Origin: Pelargonium cotyledonis
Taxonomy: Eukaryota; Streptophyta; Magnoliopsida; Geraniales; Geraniaceae
Length of the DNA stretch: 20,707 bases
Direction: 5' to 3'
Assembly (NCBI GenBank): GCA_036897625.1
Contig: JAYMTA010001301.1
Location: forward strand, 1 to 20,707
The position numbers and the translations under genes are program-made. Below, piece by piece: positions 1 through 10,200 of this stretch (positions within the stretch are counted from its first letter, which is position 1; every line of letters begins with the position of its first letter). Below the pieces are notes generated by a model that was not told the origin of the DNA, did no database searches, and saw nothing but the letters and a program-made list of their open reading frames with translations.

Positions 1-381
1 GAGAGGTTCGTCGACAAAGGAGGGCGTACGTCCGGGGAGGATCTCGTCGCCGGAGGGTCTGGGTCACCGGAGGATGTGGGTGTGAGAGAGATGAAGATTG
101 GGAAGAGAGAGAAGAGAGAACGTTTATGGAGGAAATAAGAGATATAAAAGAAAGAGATGAAGTTTTTGGAGATAAGAGATAATGCAAACAGTTGTTTCCA
201 ATTCATTATTTATTTATTATTATTTTCAGATTTGCGACGGAAATGCCGTCGCAAATTCCTTAACAAATATTTCCGACGAAAATTTCCGTCGCAAATAATT
301 AAAAAAAGATTTCAGATTTCAGACAGAATAAAGTGTTTCCGTCGGAAATTTCCGTCGGAATTGAGGCGTTTTCTTGTAGTG
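1..381. mobile_element. Terminal part of a CACTA (En/Spm) DNA transposon
   Basis: The stretch 369-381 reads TTTTCTTGTAGTG, which is the reverse complement of CACTACAAGAAAA, the classic terminus of plant CACTA elements. Inside it lie subterminal repeats typical of the superfamily: several copies of a TTTCCGTCGGAAAT / GCGACGGAAA motif in both orientations between about 235 and 360. The element continues beyond the left edge, so its other end, its size and any transposase gene are not visible. The first 120 bases are GC-rich and unlike the AT-rich remainder; I cannot assign them. The expected 3-bp target duplication would be TAC at 382-384, but its partner is outside the window. The superfamily assignment is firm; autonomy cannot be judged. 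Confidence 0.85.
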
Positions 382-530
382 TACACGGCACAAGTACTTT
401 TTGTTCTGTAGTTAATGTGTTTTATTGAAATTAATTTTATCCAATTATTATTGTTTTAGAGGCTCCTTAATACAAAATTAAGGATATATAAAGTTGATTC
501 GGCAAAAAAAATTGGATAACTTTTGATTAA

Positions 531-1400
531 TGTACAAGTAACTCGAGACATAGAAGGTCAGCGCAAGTAAGTCAACAAGATGATCAGTCAACAGTCTGAA
601 CAGAAAAAAGACCAGGGGGACGAATCATGCAGGGAACCTACCCGCGTAGACCAGGCTGCACAGATCAGCACCCGCAAGGCCCAAAGCATGTGCACCATCT
701 GGCCCTCGTCCATTCGTCCGCCCCTATGTTGAAAAGCCCAAGTGTTTCCTTCCTGCAAGCTGGGCTGGTCAGGCTAGACTAATCAAGGAGGACAGGTCAA
801 CACTCTTTTTTTACAAGTAGGATGTGCATGCTTGAAAGCACATCCCAGAATTATGAAACGTGACCATCGTTAGATACTCGGCTCCAACTCATGTCACACT
901 TCGCCTCCCAAATGGCCTGAGGGCGATTCTGACAACAAAGATGTAACAAAATGAAGAAACTACATGAGCCCTGCTGGTATGTGTGTCCTACAATTTGCAA
1001 ACAAGAGAACATGGTGTGCCCTATTGGTGTGCAGATCCAACAAGCAACTAACGAAAGATCATAGAGCATGCAGGCCCCACCTCGCCAACAGTCGATCAGA
1101 TGTCGCGGACATGTAAGCTTGAGGCCTATAAATGGATATCTAAGCCCATATTATCTGATTCAGTCACTTTACCCTAAAAACCATGTTCACAAGAACCTGA
1201 CAAATGCTCTCAAACGTTCTTCGTGTGTGTTCTTCATTAATCTTCATGTGCTCTTCGTTAATTTGAGCGAGCTACATAGATTTGATTCTCAGTCAATTAC
1301 TATTTTCTGTTTGTGTGGAGATCTCATTCTCACGCTAGACACGGATCTTCCGACACACATATGAGGCCTTACTTAAAGATGTGTTAATTACTTGCGCAGA
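531..1400 (+). mobile_element. LTR-like fossil, ends uncertain
   Basis: This stretch has higher GC than its surroundings and contains no convincing protein. It resembles a plant retrotransposon long terminal repeat, with a TATAAAT box at 1127-1133 followed by a CT-rich leader-like stretch (about 1200-1300). A TGATCA start at 581 and a TGTTCA end at 1189 are flanked by CAAGA at 576-580 and 1190-1194, as a solo LTR with a 5-bp duplication would be. However, that end leaves only about 60 bases after the TATA box, so the true end may lie further right. No primer-binding site or internal retroelement protein is visible. It could instead be unannotated intergenic DNA. Confidence 0.3.
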
Positions 1401-1696
1401 CTCACAATCACTGACCAGATATGGATCACTGCTACCACCTGATATACAAAAACCCGAAGTCCCGATGACCAGATTGAACTAATTTACAACTATCTTGACA
1501 TTAGAAAAGAATACATATACGACGCCGTTTGAATCTTGATTTTTAACTTGAGAAAAATAATTAAATCAAAAGTTAATTTTGATAATTATAAAAATATTTA
1601 AAATTACTTTAAGACAAAAAAAAATGTTTGAAATATTGGAGTAGAAAAATAAACCTAGCTAGGGCAACAACTATACTATACTTATATATAGCTTAG
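1401..1696. other. AT-rich intergenic stretch without a gene
   Basis: No coding frame, RNA gene or clear repeat is visible here. The sequence is A+T-rich with short poly-A runs. Confidence 0.6.
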
Positions 1697-1705
1697 AAAA
1701 GTCAC

Positions 1706-1840
1706 AATGGTCAAGAACACACATCTCCATGTGGGAGGTTGTGAGTTCAAATTTCATTGCGTCGGATAGAGTGGAGTGGGGTTTAAAGAGGAGAGCTACC
1801 CCTATTGTGTATCTCAACTAGTTAGTTTTTTGAGAAAAAA
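1706..1840 (+). mobile_element. tRNA-derived SINE with target-site duplication
   Basis: The body begins with an A-box-like stretch (AATGGTCAAGAACA, from 1706) followed by a B-box-like stretch (GTGAGTTCAAATTTC, 1740-1754), the spacing expected for an RNA polymerase III promoter. It ends in an A-rich tail (from about 1834). The flanks match: AAAAGTCAC at 1697-1705 and again at 1841-1849 directly after the tail. The A residues of the right copy merge with the tail, so only GTCAC is unambiguous. About 135 bp is within the usual plant SINE size. The boxes are diverged from the tRNA consensus, so the copy is probably old and transcriptionally dead. Confidence 0.7.
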
Positions 1841-1849
1841 AAAAGTCAC

Positions 1850-2432
1850 TAAAATTTAATGACAAGTGTTCATTCTAATATTTAGTTGAGTGACATGTAT
1901 AATTTTAATTGTTCAATTTCATGACACATGTCATTCTTTCTCTAAATATATAAGAAATGAATCAATTCAAAATAAGACTAATTTTATTGAAACTAGTTGA
2001 AAAAACATTATGAGACTATTTTCCCTTGTACAACGCATTGGTAAATTTAGAACCATCTAACAAGTGACGAACTGGTATATGGAGATTATTTCATTGATAC
2101 AAATGTTGGTACATTTATAAAAGGATGTTTTCTTTAATTGTTGTCTAATCTTGAGCTTAAACAAGTGGTGAGTGATGTATATTACATTCTACAATAAAAA
2201 CAAGATCTATACATAATGGAAATATTAAGGAAACTACATATATAATTAGCAATAAAACAGCCATAAATAGGTCAAAATTATTATCTTCCCTTTTATTCCA
2301 TCTGCATCCAATTTAAATACAACACTGAATATTAATTAATCAATATTCTTGGAAGATGATAAAAGTAAAATGAACAAATGGAATATATATTTCTATTTAA
2401 GGAATGAGATTTGATCCGTAAATGAATTAGCT
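1850..2432. other. AT-rich 3' flank of the permease gene
   Basis: No gene is visible. The right part is the likely 3' untranslated region of the minus-strand permease gene. The rest is AT-rich with short, weak inverted motifs (for example GACAAGTG / GACACATGTC around 1860-1935) that I cannot assign to a family. Confidence 0.5.
2292..2297 (-). terminator. Candidate poly(A) signal of the permease gene
   Basis: AATAAA on the minus strand, about 140 bases downstream of the permease stop codon, is a plausible distance for a plant near-upstream element. Plant signals are loose, so this is a candidate only. Confidence 0.4.
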
Positions 2433-5348
2433 CTATTTTCCTGTGAAAATTCCTCGCAAAGACCCAATTAAGCCAACCGCAGATGCAATAAAGCAGAGGA
2501 AGCTAAGTATCTGTAGAAACATTCCCTTTCTTGTCCGTGTCCCATTTTTGGTTCTTGCAAAGTACATTTCCACCGGAAAATATATGGCCAAAGGCCAGAA
2601 GTTCAAGGCTCCCAACACCCCCAAAACACTGTTGAAGTACGGGAAAAGTATCCCGAACACAACCGTGGACACCACGTACATTGTTCGGAAACATATCCGC
2701 ACTATAAATTTGCTCTCCGGGCTTGTCCCGAGCCATCCCTCCACCAGTGCAAAAACTGGCTGGCTGTATACCTGTCACAACAGAGCGTCATCATCAGTTC
2801 AACTATGGTTTTAGGTTTGCCTCCTAGTTATGGTTTTGCGTGCATCTGACACTTGCATTGAATTATTACTTTTATTTTACCATGTTAACATTTTATAGGA
2901 GCCCATCTTGTGTCGCGTCAGCTGTTGAAGACATGTCACCATACCAACTCATTATTTTTGTCAGGGGACATGCCACGTCAACCAACTCTCACATAATACA
3001 AAACGTTGCCTTTTTTCATCCCGCAATCAGCCAAAACGTTGTTGCTGATCTTGAACCAAAACAAACCATTTAGCGGGGTTCACGTGGGATGCCCGCGTGG
3101 CAAAAATTATGAGTTGACATGGTTACATGTCTTCAACAGGTGACGTGCCACAAAATAACCTCACGTAACCGGTTAATAAGGATAAAATAAAAGATAATAA
3201 TTCAATGCACATGTTAAATGCATGCAAAACTGTAATTAGAGGCTAAACTAAAAAAAGAACAAGTTCAATTAAAAGACTCAAAATCTTTTAACTCCTCAAG
3301 ATAGTAGGGTCAGCACTTGCCTACTACAACCCACCTTTAGCTCTGCTCCGTTTTTGATTAATCAATTAATACCTGATATCCTCCGATCAGATGGACAATA
3401 ATGCAAGCATTGGCAAAGCTCACGAGCCAGTGCGGTTGTTGAAACCCTAGCAAGAGGTTTCCGGGGGTGTTGTTTCCAAAGGCCCCGTATCCAAATATAG
3501 AACAAGTGATGTAGAAGAAGGTCGTCACGCATATTGCTATTATCGACGCCTTTTTCATGGTCTTGTTTTCTGGCGGAGGTGACCTCAATGTGTCCTTCAA
3601 CAATTCAAAACATCTCATGCACGTACATATACAAATACATGTATTTTCAGTTTCCATCCAAATAATGTATGCATGCGTACCTGTATCTCAATCAGAATGA
3701 GTGAGTAAGGATACGCAAAAGCATTGTCCGCGATTGCAGTGAATATATTGAATAATCTGTCCGCCGGTGTATTAGCTGGAACTCCCGTGATGCTTCCCAT
3801 CATACCTCCATTGTCTGCGCATCACGAGCAATTATTATCTAGCGACTGATCACACGAATAATGAAACTAACGTACGTAAAAGAAGAACGCGCGCACCGAT
3901 GACTTTCGCGAAGCTGAGGCCGAACCCGATGAAGGAATAGGAAAAGGACATGAGCGCAGCGAGAATAGAGAGCCAAACCATGTCGTGAAAATCAGGTATT
4001 TGTGACATCATAACCTGAACTACTCCGAACAACATCATATAGACCCTGTCTTCGTGTGTTGTGCCTGTTTCACTTTGGTAGCTACTGTGGATTTGTCTAC
4101 AATTTACAAATGAAATCAGCAGCTGTAGTTGGTGTGAAAATTTCAATTTGCAAAATAAAATGACACCCACCTCATGCTGGTTGCGGTTGTAATCACGTAG
4201 ACAACACCAGTCACGTACATACTTACACATTGAAGTGAACAACAAATCCATTTCCTGGCTTGACCTGTGAATTAATGGAACAAAAACAAAGATAAATAGA
4301 TAAGCAAGCGCGCGCGCACGCACGCACGCACGAACACATTCACACATGAATTGATAAGCAGTCACGCATGCATTCGGGATGAATGCATTTATGCATGAAC
4401 TGATAAGTATTCACATTCGCATGCATTCACGGTTGAATTGATAAGCATTCAAGCACGCTCGCATTCATGTATACATTCACGATGAATTGATAAGTATTCG
4501 CGTACGCATTCACGATGAATTGATAAGCATTCACGCACGCATGCACGTACACATTCTTGCATGAATAGATTAGCATCCAAACACACACGCTTGCATTCAA
4601 GATGAATTAATAAACATTCATGACACACGCATTCACACACGTTTTCGTGCATGCGCGCATTCACACACGACATACATGCACGCACACATTTAGGTATGCA
4701 TTCACGATGAATTGATAAGCATTCATGCGCGCACACATTCTCGCATGAATTGTTAAGCTTTCACGTGGTACGCATGCATTCCCGCATTCAAGCGTGATTT
4801 GATAAGCATCTATGCAAGCATACATTCGCGATGAATTGATAAGCACTCACGCATATATCCATGCATGCACCATGCATCATGAATTGATAAACATTCACGC
4901 ACGCATTCACACGGTATGCGATAATAAAAATTCAAGTATACATTCACTCACGCGTATATACGTACCAAGATAAACTCCTACGGCGTCAGCATAAGTGTAG
5001 TTTCTCTTCCCGGTGATAGGGTCGGGACTGCGATAACAATCGGCGAGAAGGCAAGAAGTAATGTAGGTGACAACAGCAAAACAAATAATGGAACCAGGGC
5101 CAGCCACCCATCCCAACTGTGATGTAGTCCATGACAAAGACAAAACTCCGGATCCTATAACACCAGTTATAATATGCGCAACGCAACTCCATACAGTTCC
5201 TATCAAACAATTCAACAATTAAACACAAAACGAAAAATAATGCACTTACAATTCATTAATTTCCATGATCAATACTAGTTCCTTAATTACCAGCTCTTGA
5301 CGGACGTCCATCATCATCAAAACCCAAAGATTCTAATTGTTCGTGCAT
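2433..5348 (-). CDS. Amino acid permease, AAP7-like (7 exons)
   Basis: This is a proton-coupled amino acid importer of the plasma membrane (AAAP/ATF1 family). Exons joined in phase: 5348-5291, 5199-4966, 4264-4171, 4096-3897, 3814-3681, 3594-3373, 2771-2433, giving 426 residues. All borders are GT..AG. Family marks are DDDGRP (11-16), GSGVLSL in the first membrane helix (35-41), GKRNYTYADAV (83-93), SQIPDF (160-165), LIEIQDTLRSPP (236-247), GGYQVYSQP (311-319) and FWPLAIYFPVEM (372-383). AAP7-type features include TATSM and the PESKF loop start. It is shorter than the usual 460-480 residues: the NCYH-type cysteine loop near 130-146 is altered, and about 20 residues are missing between PESKF (332) and the next helix. 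The start is the only ATG after an in-frame stop; an upstream leader intron is possible. The frame is fully open, so it is probably functional; substrates are unknown. Confidence 0.9.
2805..3261. mobile_element. MITE with long inverted repeats in the last permease intron
   Basis: A 457-bp insert lies wholly inside the intron at 2772-3372. Its two ends are imperfect inverted repeats of roughly 170 bp: about 2808-2985 pairs with about 3075-3256. Shared blocks include TGCATTGAATTATTA, CTGTTGAAGACATGT and CAACTCATTATTTTTG. It is flanked by AGTTCAACT (2796-2804) and AGTTCAATT (3262-3270), a 9-bp duplication with one mismatch. Long inverted repeats with 9-bp duplications suggest a non-autonomous Mutator-like element. 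No transposase frame is present. Confidence 0.75.
4300..4925. repeat. Degenerate minisatellite in permease intron 2
   Basis: About 12 copies of a unit with the core ATGAATTGATAAGCATTCACGC, followed by a variable ATGCA/CGCA-rich spacer, fill most of the intron 4265-4965. Core starts are near 4345, 4395, 4433, 4482, 4514, 4561, 4602, 4706, 4745, 4792, 4831 and 4879. Spacing is mostly 32-50 bp, with one gap of about 104 bp that holds decayed copies. A short (CGCA)n run at about 4310-4332 begins the array. Long frames inside it on the minus strand are by-products of the repeat. Confidence 0.85.
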
Positions 5349-5900
5349 CTTCGATTCGAAGGTCCAAATTATACAAACACTAAATTGTTTGTTATAATTA
5401 TAAACAAAATCTGATCATCACCATAAGATATATACAGAGATCTCAGTTATAATATATATATATCAGGTGATCATGCATGTATGACATGCCTCCATTTTCG
5501 CTCGTAGATCATGAAAATCAAGAACCCTCTTCAAGAAATCGAGGCTTACCGTCAGAGAATAACCAAGAAATGGAGAAATTGCAAGATCCTTCTTAATTTC
5601 TTTGAAAGATAGTTCTTATTTTCAAAAATAAAGAAGGAATTGAAGAAGAAAAAAGTGGAAAAATAATAATAATTGGTATTAATTATAGATAGATTTGGAT
5701 GATTTGAAGGAGAAGAAAACGTTATGCCAAAGAAAACATATTGAGGTATTGAAGAAAACAAAGGAAAAGAAAGTGAAGTTGTGTGTGTGTGTGTGTGTTT
5801 CAAGTGATCAAAGACTATATTTGTATGGAAGAGAAGATTGTATTGGAGTAGCAATAAAGTCGGGGTTGAGAGACATTAATTTACTACGTAATTCTTGTCT
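5349..5900 (-). promoter_or_regulatory. Permease 5' leader and proximal promoter, possible leader intron
   Basis: Read on the minus strand, about 5860-5551 is CT-rich, as plant leaders often are. It ends at a good donor site (CTGACG|GTAAGCC, exon end 5550). The region then becomes AT-rich like an intron up to the ATG at 5348. Possible acceptors are TTTAG near 5379 or AAG directly before the ATG. A short upstream frame (ATG 5739, stop 5722-5724, five residues MFSLA) lies in the leader. A (GT)9 run sits at 5781-5798. No transcription start or clear TATA box can be fixed; TATTTAAG near 5993-6000 is a weak candidate. Confidence 0.45.
5781..5798. repeat. (GT)9 microsatellite
   Basis: Nine uninterrupted GT units, read as CA on the transcribed strand. 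The run lies in the probable leader or promoter of the permease gene. Confidence 0.9.
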
Positions 5901-6087
5901 GAATCGTTGTTCTTTTTTTCTCCTTTGTTTCGGTTCTTTTTCCTTTCCTTTAGTAGAAACTTTCAAACACAGGAAAAAACTAATTCTACCTTAAATAAGA
6001 AGTGAAGACCAAGAATTTAAACGACACTCCTAATAAGTTTTGCTACGTAAAGAAGCCATGGTTAAAAATGTGACTACATTATAGAAA

Positions 6088-6465
6088 TAAAAGGTAAAAG
6101 ATTATCCCTGAACTATCCAGTTCGTGCCATTTTGGTCACTGAACTATTAAACGTGTCGTTTCAGTCTGAAAGATAAGCGGAAGAGCCGTTATAGTTCAAA
6201 CGTTTCCAAAAATCGAGTTCTTTCAGGATATTCTATCAAAATCACCGACAAGCTGTTAAATTTTCATTAAAAAAAAAAATTCACGTAAGACTTAACAGAT
6301 TCCGTCAGTATTTTGACGGAATGTCCTTATGGAGCTTGGTTCTTGGAAACGTTTGGACTATAATGGCTCTTTCGCTTATCTTTTAGACCGAAATAACTCG
6401 TTTGATAGTTCATGAACCAAAATAGCACGAACTTGATAGTTCAAGGACCATTTTGGACTTTTTCC
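6088..6465. mobile_element. MITE with ~125-bp inverted repeats, Mutator-like
   Basis: The left arm (about 6088-6215) and right arm (about 6335-6465) are inverted copies of each other. Shared blocks are CTGAACTATCCAGTTCGTGC, ATTTTGGTCACTGAACTAT, AAAGATAAGCGGAAGAGCC and CAAACGTTTCCAA with few changes. A perfect hairpin, ATTCCGTCA...TGACGGAAT (6299-6322), sits near the centre. The flanks TTATAGAAA (6079-6087) and TTATAAAAA (6466-6474) look like a 9-bp target duplication with one mismatch. There is no transposase. It lies between the COX15 3' end and the permease promoter. Confidence 0.8.
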
Positions 6466-6474
6466 TTATAAAAA

Positions 6475-7253
6475 TGAAGTGGGGAGTAAAAATGAGAACA
6501 CAAGATGAGACAAAGTCAAAAACTGTTCCGTCCTAACATGAAAAACATTATTGCGAGCGATAAGAATGACACTCTGAAGGTTAAAATGAATAAGAGTAAG
6601 TCAAATATGACACCCATATCGATCATCGAGTTATCAACATGACATTATGGTATTATATGCAATAGCCGGATAAGTATATTATGTATTAGAACGAGAGACG
6701 GTAGTTTTTCTTATTTCTCTAAGAAATGAGAGCATCTCGAAGGAAGAAACAGAAACCATGGTTTGTAAGGTATCGTCCCCAGGCGGCATAGGAGAAGGAA
6801 CTAAGTTGAAGCGATGAATCAGCCAGATAAAAAATTAAAAACAACTATATATTGAAGAGTTGTTCAATAAACATAAGATAAAGTAGCTAGAATGAAGATT
6901 GAGAAAGAAGCACAAACTGTTAATGAAGAATAATTAGTTGTTCAATCTACACAACCATTGTGTGTCAACAAGAACATGTCTCCAGCAAGATTTATCAATC
7001 ACAATGAGCCCACAATTTGAGCAAAATGTTAACATTTGAAATGTAATTTTCAAAGATAATATGGATGGCAATGATAAAATGATCAACAAAAATAGGTATA
7101 AATTGATGGTAGTGTCTGTCATTTCTTTTCTGGGTACACACAACAGAGGAAGATGAAGCTTATTCTCATTCATGCAATTTGAGCTTGCCCTTGAAAGGTG
7201 CATAATGAAACGCGAAATGGGAAATACTTCAAGCTCCCTAATCGATAAAATAA
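6475..7253 (-). other. Intergenic spacer and COX15 3' untranslated region
   Basis: The right part, next to the COX15 stop codon, is its likely 3' untranslated region. No clean AATAAA was found; the variant GAATAAGC on the minus strand near 7155-7165 is possible. The left part has no gene or repeat I can name. Confidence 0.45.
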
Positions 7254-10200
7254 CTAATGACATTGCGGCTTTGAGACTTGAGGCAAACTTTTGAGAAGGG
7301 CCAGGGACGGCCTTCGCGTGGTGTGATTGAGCATAATCATGAATGTGAAGAGAGTCAAGGCCCCGACCTGATGTGCTGTGGCTAGAGAAACGGGTACATA
7401 TGATAGAAGCGTCGATATGCCAAAGGTTACCTGCATGCAACAATAAGAAACCTCTAATGATTGTTCCCGTAAACATAGGGTGCTAAAGGACTCTGACTGG
7501 AGACAATTACCTGAAGAAAAGCCACACCAAAAGTGCTTTTTATCAAAAGTTTAACTGCAGGATGCAAGTCCAACTTTCTTGTGCTCCACCACAAAGCGCC
7601 GATTGAGACAAAGGTTGCAGTTGCTAGAACTCGATGATCAAACTGTGAACATGAATGATCAAATAAATGTACATTACTTAATGCTATTAACTCATCTTTC
7701 TAAAATGTACGTTACTATCAATACTACATTATATAGATCTTGAGTTTTGATTCATAGAAGAGGTTATGATATTTTTAGTCCTTAAAGTTCACAGTGCAGA
7801 ATTGTATTTCTGCACTATTGTTAAATTGGTTTTCTGCAAGAGATTGAGATCATATGCCCTTAACACAGTACCAAGCCAAAAACAGAACCAAGATTTAATG
7901 ATTCTTAAACAGGTCTGCAGAGGTTTCCATGTGTATCGTTTCCTCTCTAAAAGGTCAAAAGAAAGAATATAAAGTATACCTAGATCTGCATATACAGGAT
8001 TACCCAGATGGAAATGAATATGATGCAAGTAAATTAGCGCTAAAAATTGATGCTCTCATAATGGACCGAAATTTGGTTAGTGCATTTGAAACAGCCTGCA
8101 ATCAATACTCATCACTTCACCACAACCTACGTTGTCTTGAGCCATTTCAGAATTGTTCCCTTGTTTAGGGGGGTTTCTATCTTTAAGGCAATATTAGTAT
8201 TTGATTAGTTTTAGAATTTGCTAATAGTTCATTACTTCATTATTTCCTACTATGATTAGGATTAGGTTCATATGTCATTAGTTCATTGTTAAAGGGTTGA
8301 GATTAATATTATTAAAATAATAAAAAAAGATAGAAACTTAATTTTTTTTTTTTCCGACGGATGGATCTTGTTTTATCGTTTGGTCAGTTTGTTTCCGCAT
8401 AGTTGTGCATTGCAATATGTCCTGTAACTTAATCCTTCAATGCTATAATTCTAAAAATTAAAACTCCAAATGCTATCCTCATTCGGGTACTTTCTCCTCT
8501 ATCAACTTTTATTATTCTTTTTCACTCTGCCAAAGCAACCCAAGTAACAAATGTGCCAATAATGTTGCCAATATAATTTTAGAAGAGAGAAAATACCTGC
8601 ACCGTTGCTGTATTTTCAAAGAAATTACGAATAAGTGGCTTCATCTCCAAGATACCTTCGGGAATCCAAGAATCACCCATCTTCGGAAAAGTATTATATG
8701 CATGACCCTAGAAAGAGCATATGATCAAACATCTACTCCTAAGCTAAAAAGGAAAAGGAAAAATCATTAGAATTTGGTAGCATACTGCATCATTTCCAGC
8801 AACAAAAGCTCCTGAAATAGCTGTAATGCCAACAAGGAAGCTCAAAGGAAGAGCTAATCTCTTAACTTTTGCTGCCCCACAAACCCATGCTACTGATTCG
8901 GCAGGAGGTTCAGGCATAGCCACAGAGAGAGCTGTCCAAAAAAGGCCAGAGTAAATAGCAAAGGCTGAAGTAAGATGAGCTGTGAGGCGGTAGGGGCTTA
9001 CTCTTGGCTGAACATATTCAGATGCTGGCTCCTGATGAGGAAGAAAATCTTCATGAGCTCTAACTTTACAAAATATAATGTTATGCAAACTGAAGTAAAG
9101 ATAAAATTATGCCCCTACCTCTAAACCACTTTTGACCATCCACCAGCCAATAAAGCCCTGTCCGGCACCAAGTGTAAAAAGAGCGGAGAGCCTCATACCC
9201 AGTTGCAAGGTGATATATCTCTTATAAAGAAAATATGAAAATGGCAGAGTAAACATGACACCCAATGCCCTTCCCCACATACGATGTGCATACTCCATCC
9301 AATAAATAAATTTAAAATCTTCAATATTCATCCCTTTGTTTACACTGCAAGAGGTTACATCCGAAGATCAAAATCAAAGGAACTTCCATTCCTATTTAAA
9401 AGTAACATAGAAACAACAATAACAAAGACAAGAAATAGAAAAATATAACCCACACAGAATTGACTGTACAAATGTAATGTTAAAATCAAAATTATGTCTA
9501 CTAATCATATATGTATACTATATAAGCATAAAAAAGCACTGAAAACTTTGTAAAGGTAAACAGATTTAAGTCGAGACTAAGTGGTGCCAAGTAAAAGGAC
9601 ATCAGCACAAACTAATACTGAAGCTAGGTTATCTTTTCACTCACCGCTTATATTCAGGGGACTGCTTATACTTCCCAAACTCCACCAACCATTCTTCATC
9701 AGATAGAGGAGGGAGGCTGCCTGTAAATTTCCAGTCGGTCATCGAAAGACCAGATCTTGTGAGTCGTGTGACGCCACCCAAAACCACCATACTGACCACC
9801 CACGCTGCAGAACCAAAAAGCCATATCGCAACCAGCTTCTGGGCACGTGGCCCTCCATTTACAAGAAACCTCAATCCCTCCTTATCCGTCACAGAAGCAG
9901 AGGCTGTGGTTGACATACTCCGCAAAGATGGCAGATAAGAACCCTTTCAAGATCAAAGCATTCACATTTAAGATCATACGCACAAAAAATAAAACCATAC
10001 ACCAAACACAAGTTGATTAAAATTGGAGATCACAGTAAAACACCAACTTAAAAAGTTTCACTAATTTAGGCCTTATTAGTTATTAATCTATCAACCCCCA
10101 ACCCAATAGGTTTGGGTACAAAATGCAATACCACCATAAAAAATAAAAAAATAAAAAAGCTCGAAAATATAGATCGAATTATATCAAATTCCAGATTGAA

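Noticed and set aside
2840-3073. A 77-codon plus-strand frame
   Set aside because: It is entirely inside the intronic MITE and has no resemblance to a transposase.
4449-4846. Cys-rich repetitive frames (ECLSIHRE units) on the minus strand
   Set aside because: They arise from the intronic minisatellite. The repeat length varies and breaks frame between units, and the array lies between two good splice sites.
5448-5462. ATATATAT stretch as a permease TATA box
   Set aside because: It lies downstream of the probable leader exon, within the likely leader intron, and is low-complexity sequence.
6934-7476. A 180-codon open frame on the minus strand
   Set aside because: It overlaps COX15 exon 7 and its splice acceptor in another frame and runs into the 3' untranslated region. 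It resembles no known family, while the COX15 frame is clearly the coding one.
7789-8168. Overlapping frames of 68-79 codons in COX15 intron 5
   Set aside because: No family resemblance, no splice-compatible partner exon, and present on both strands.
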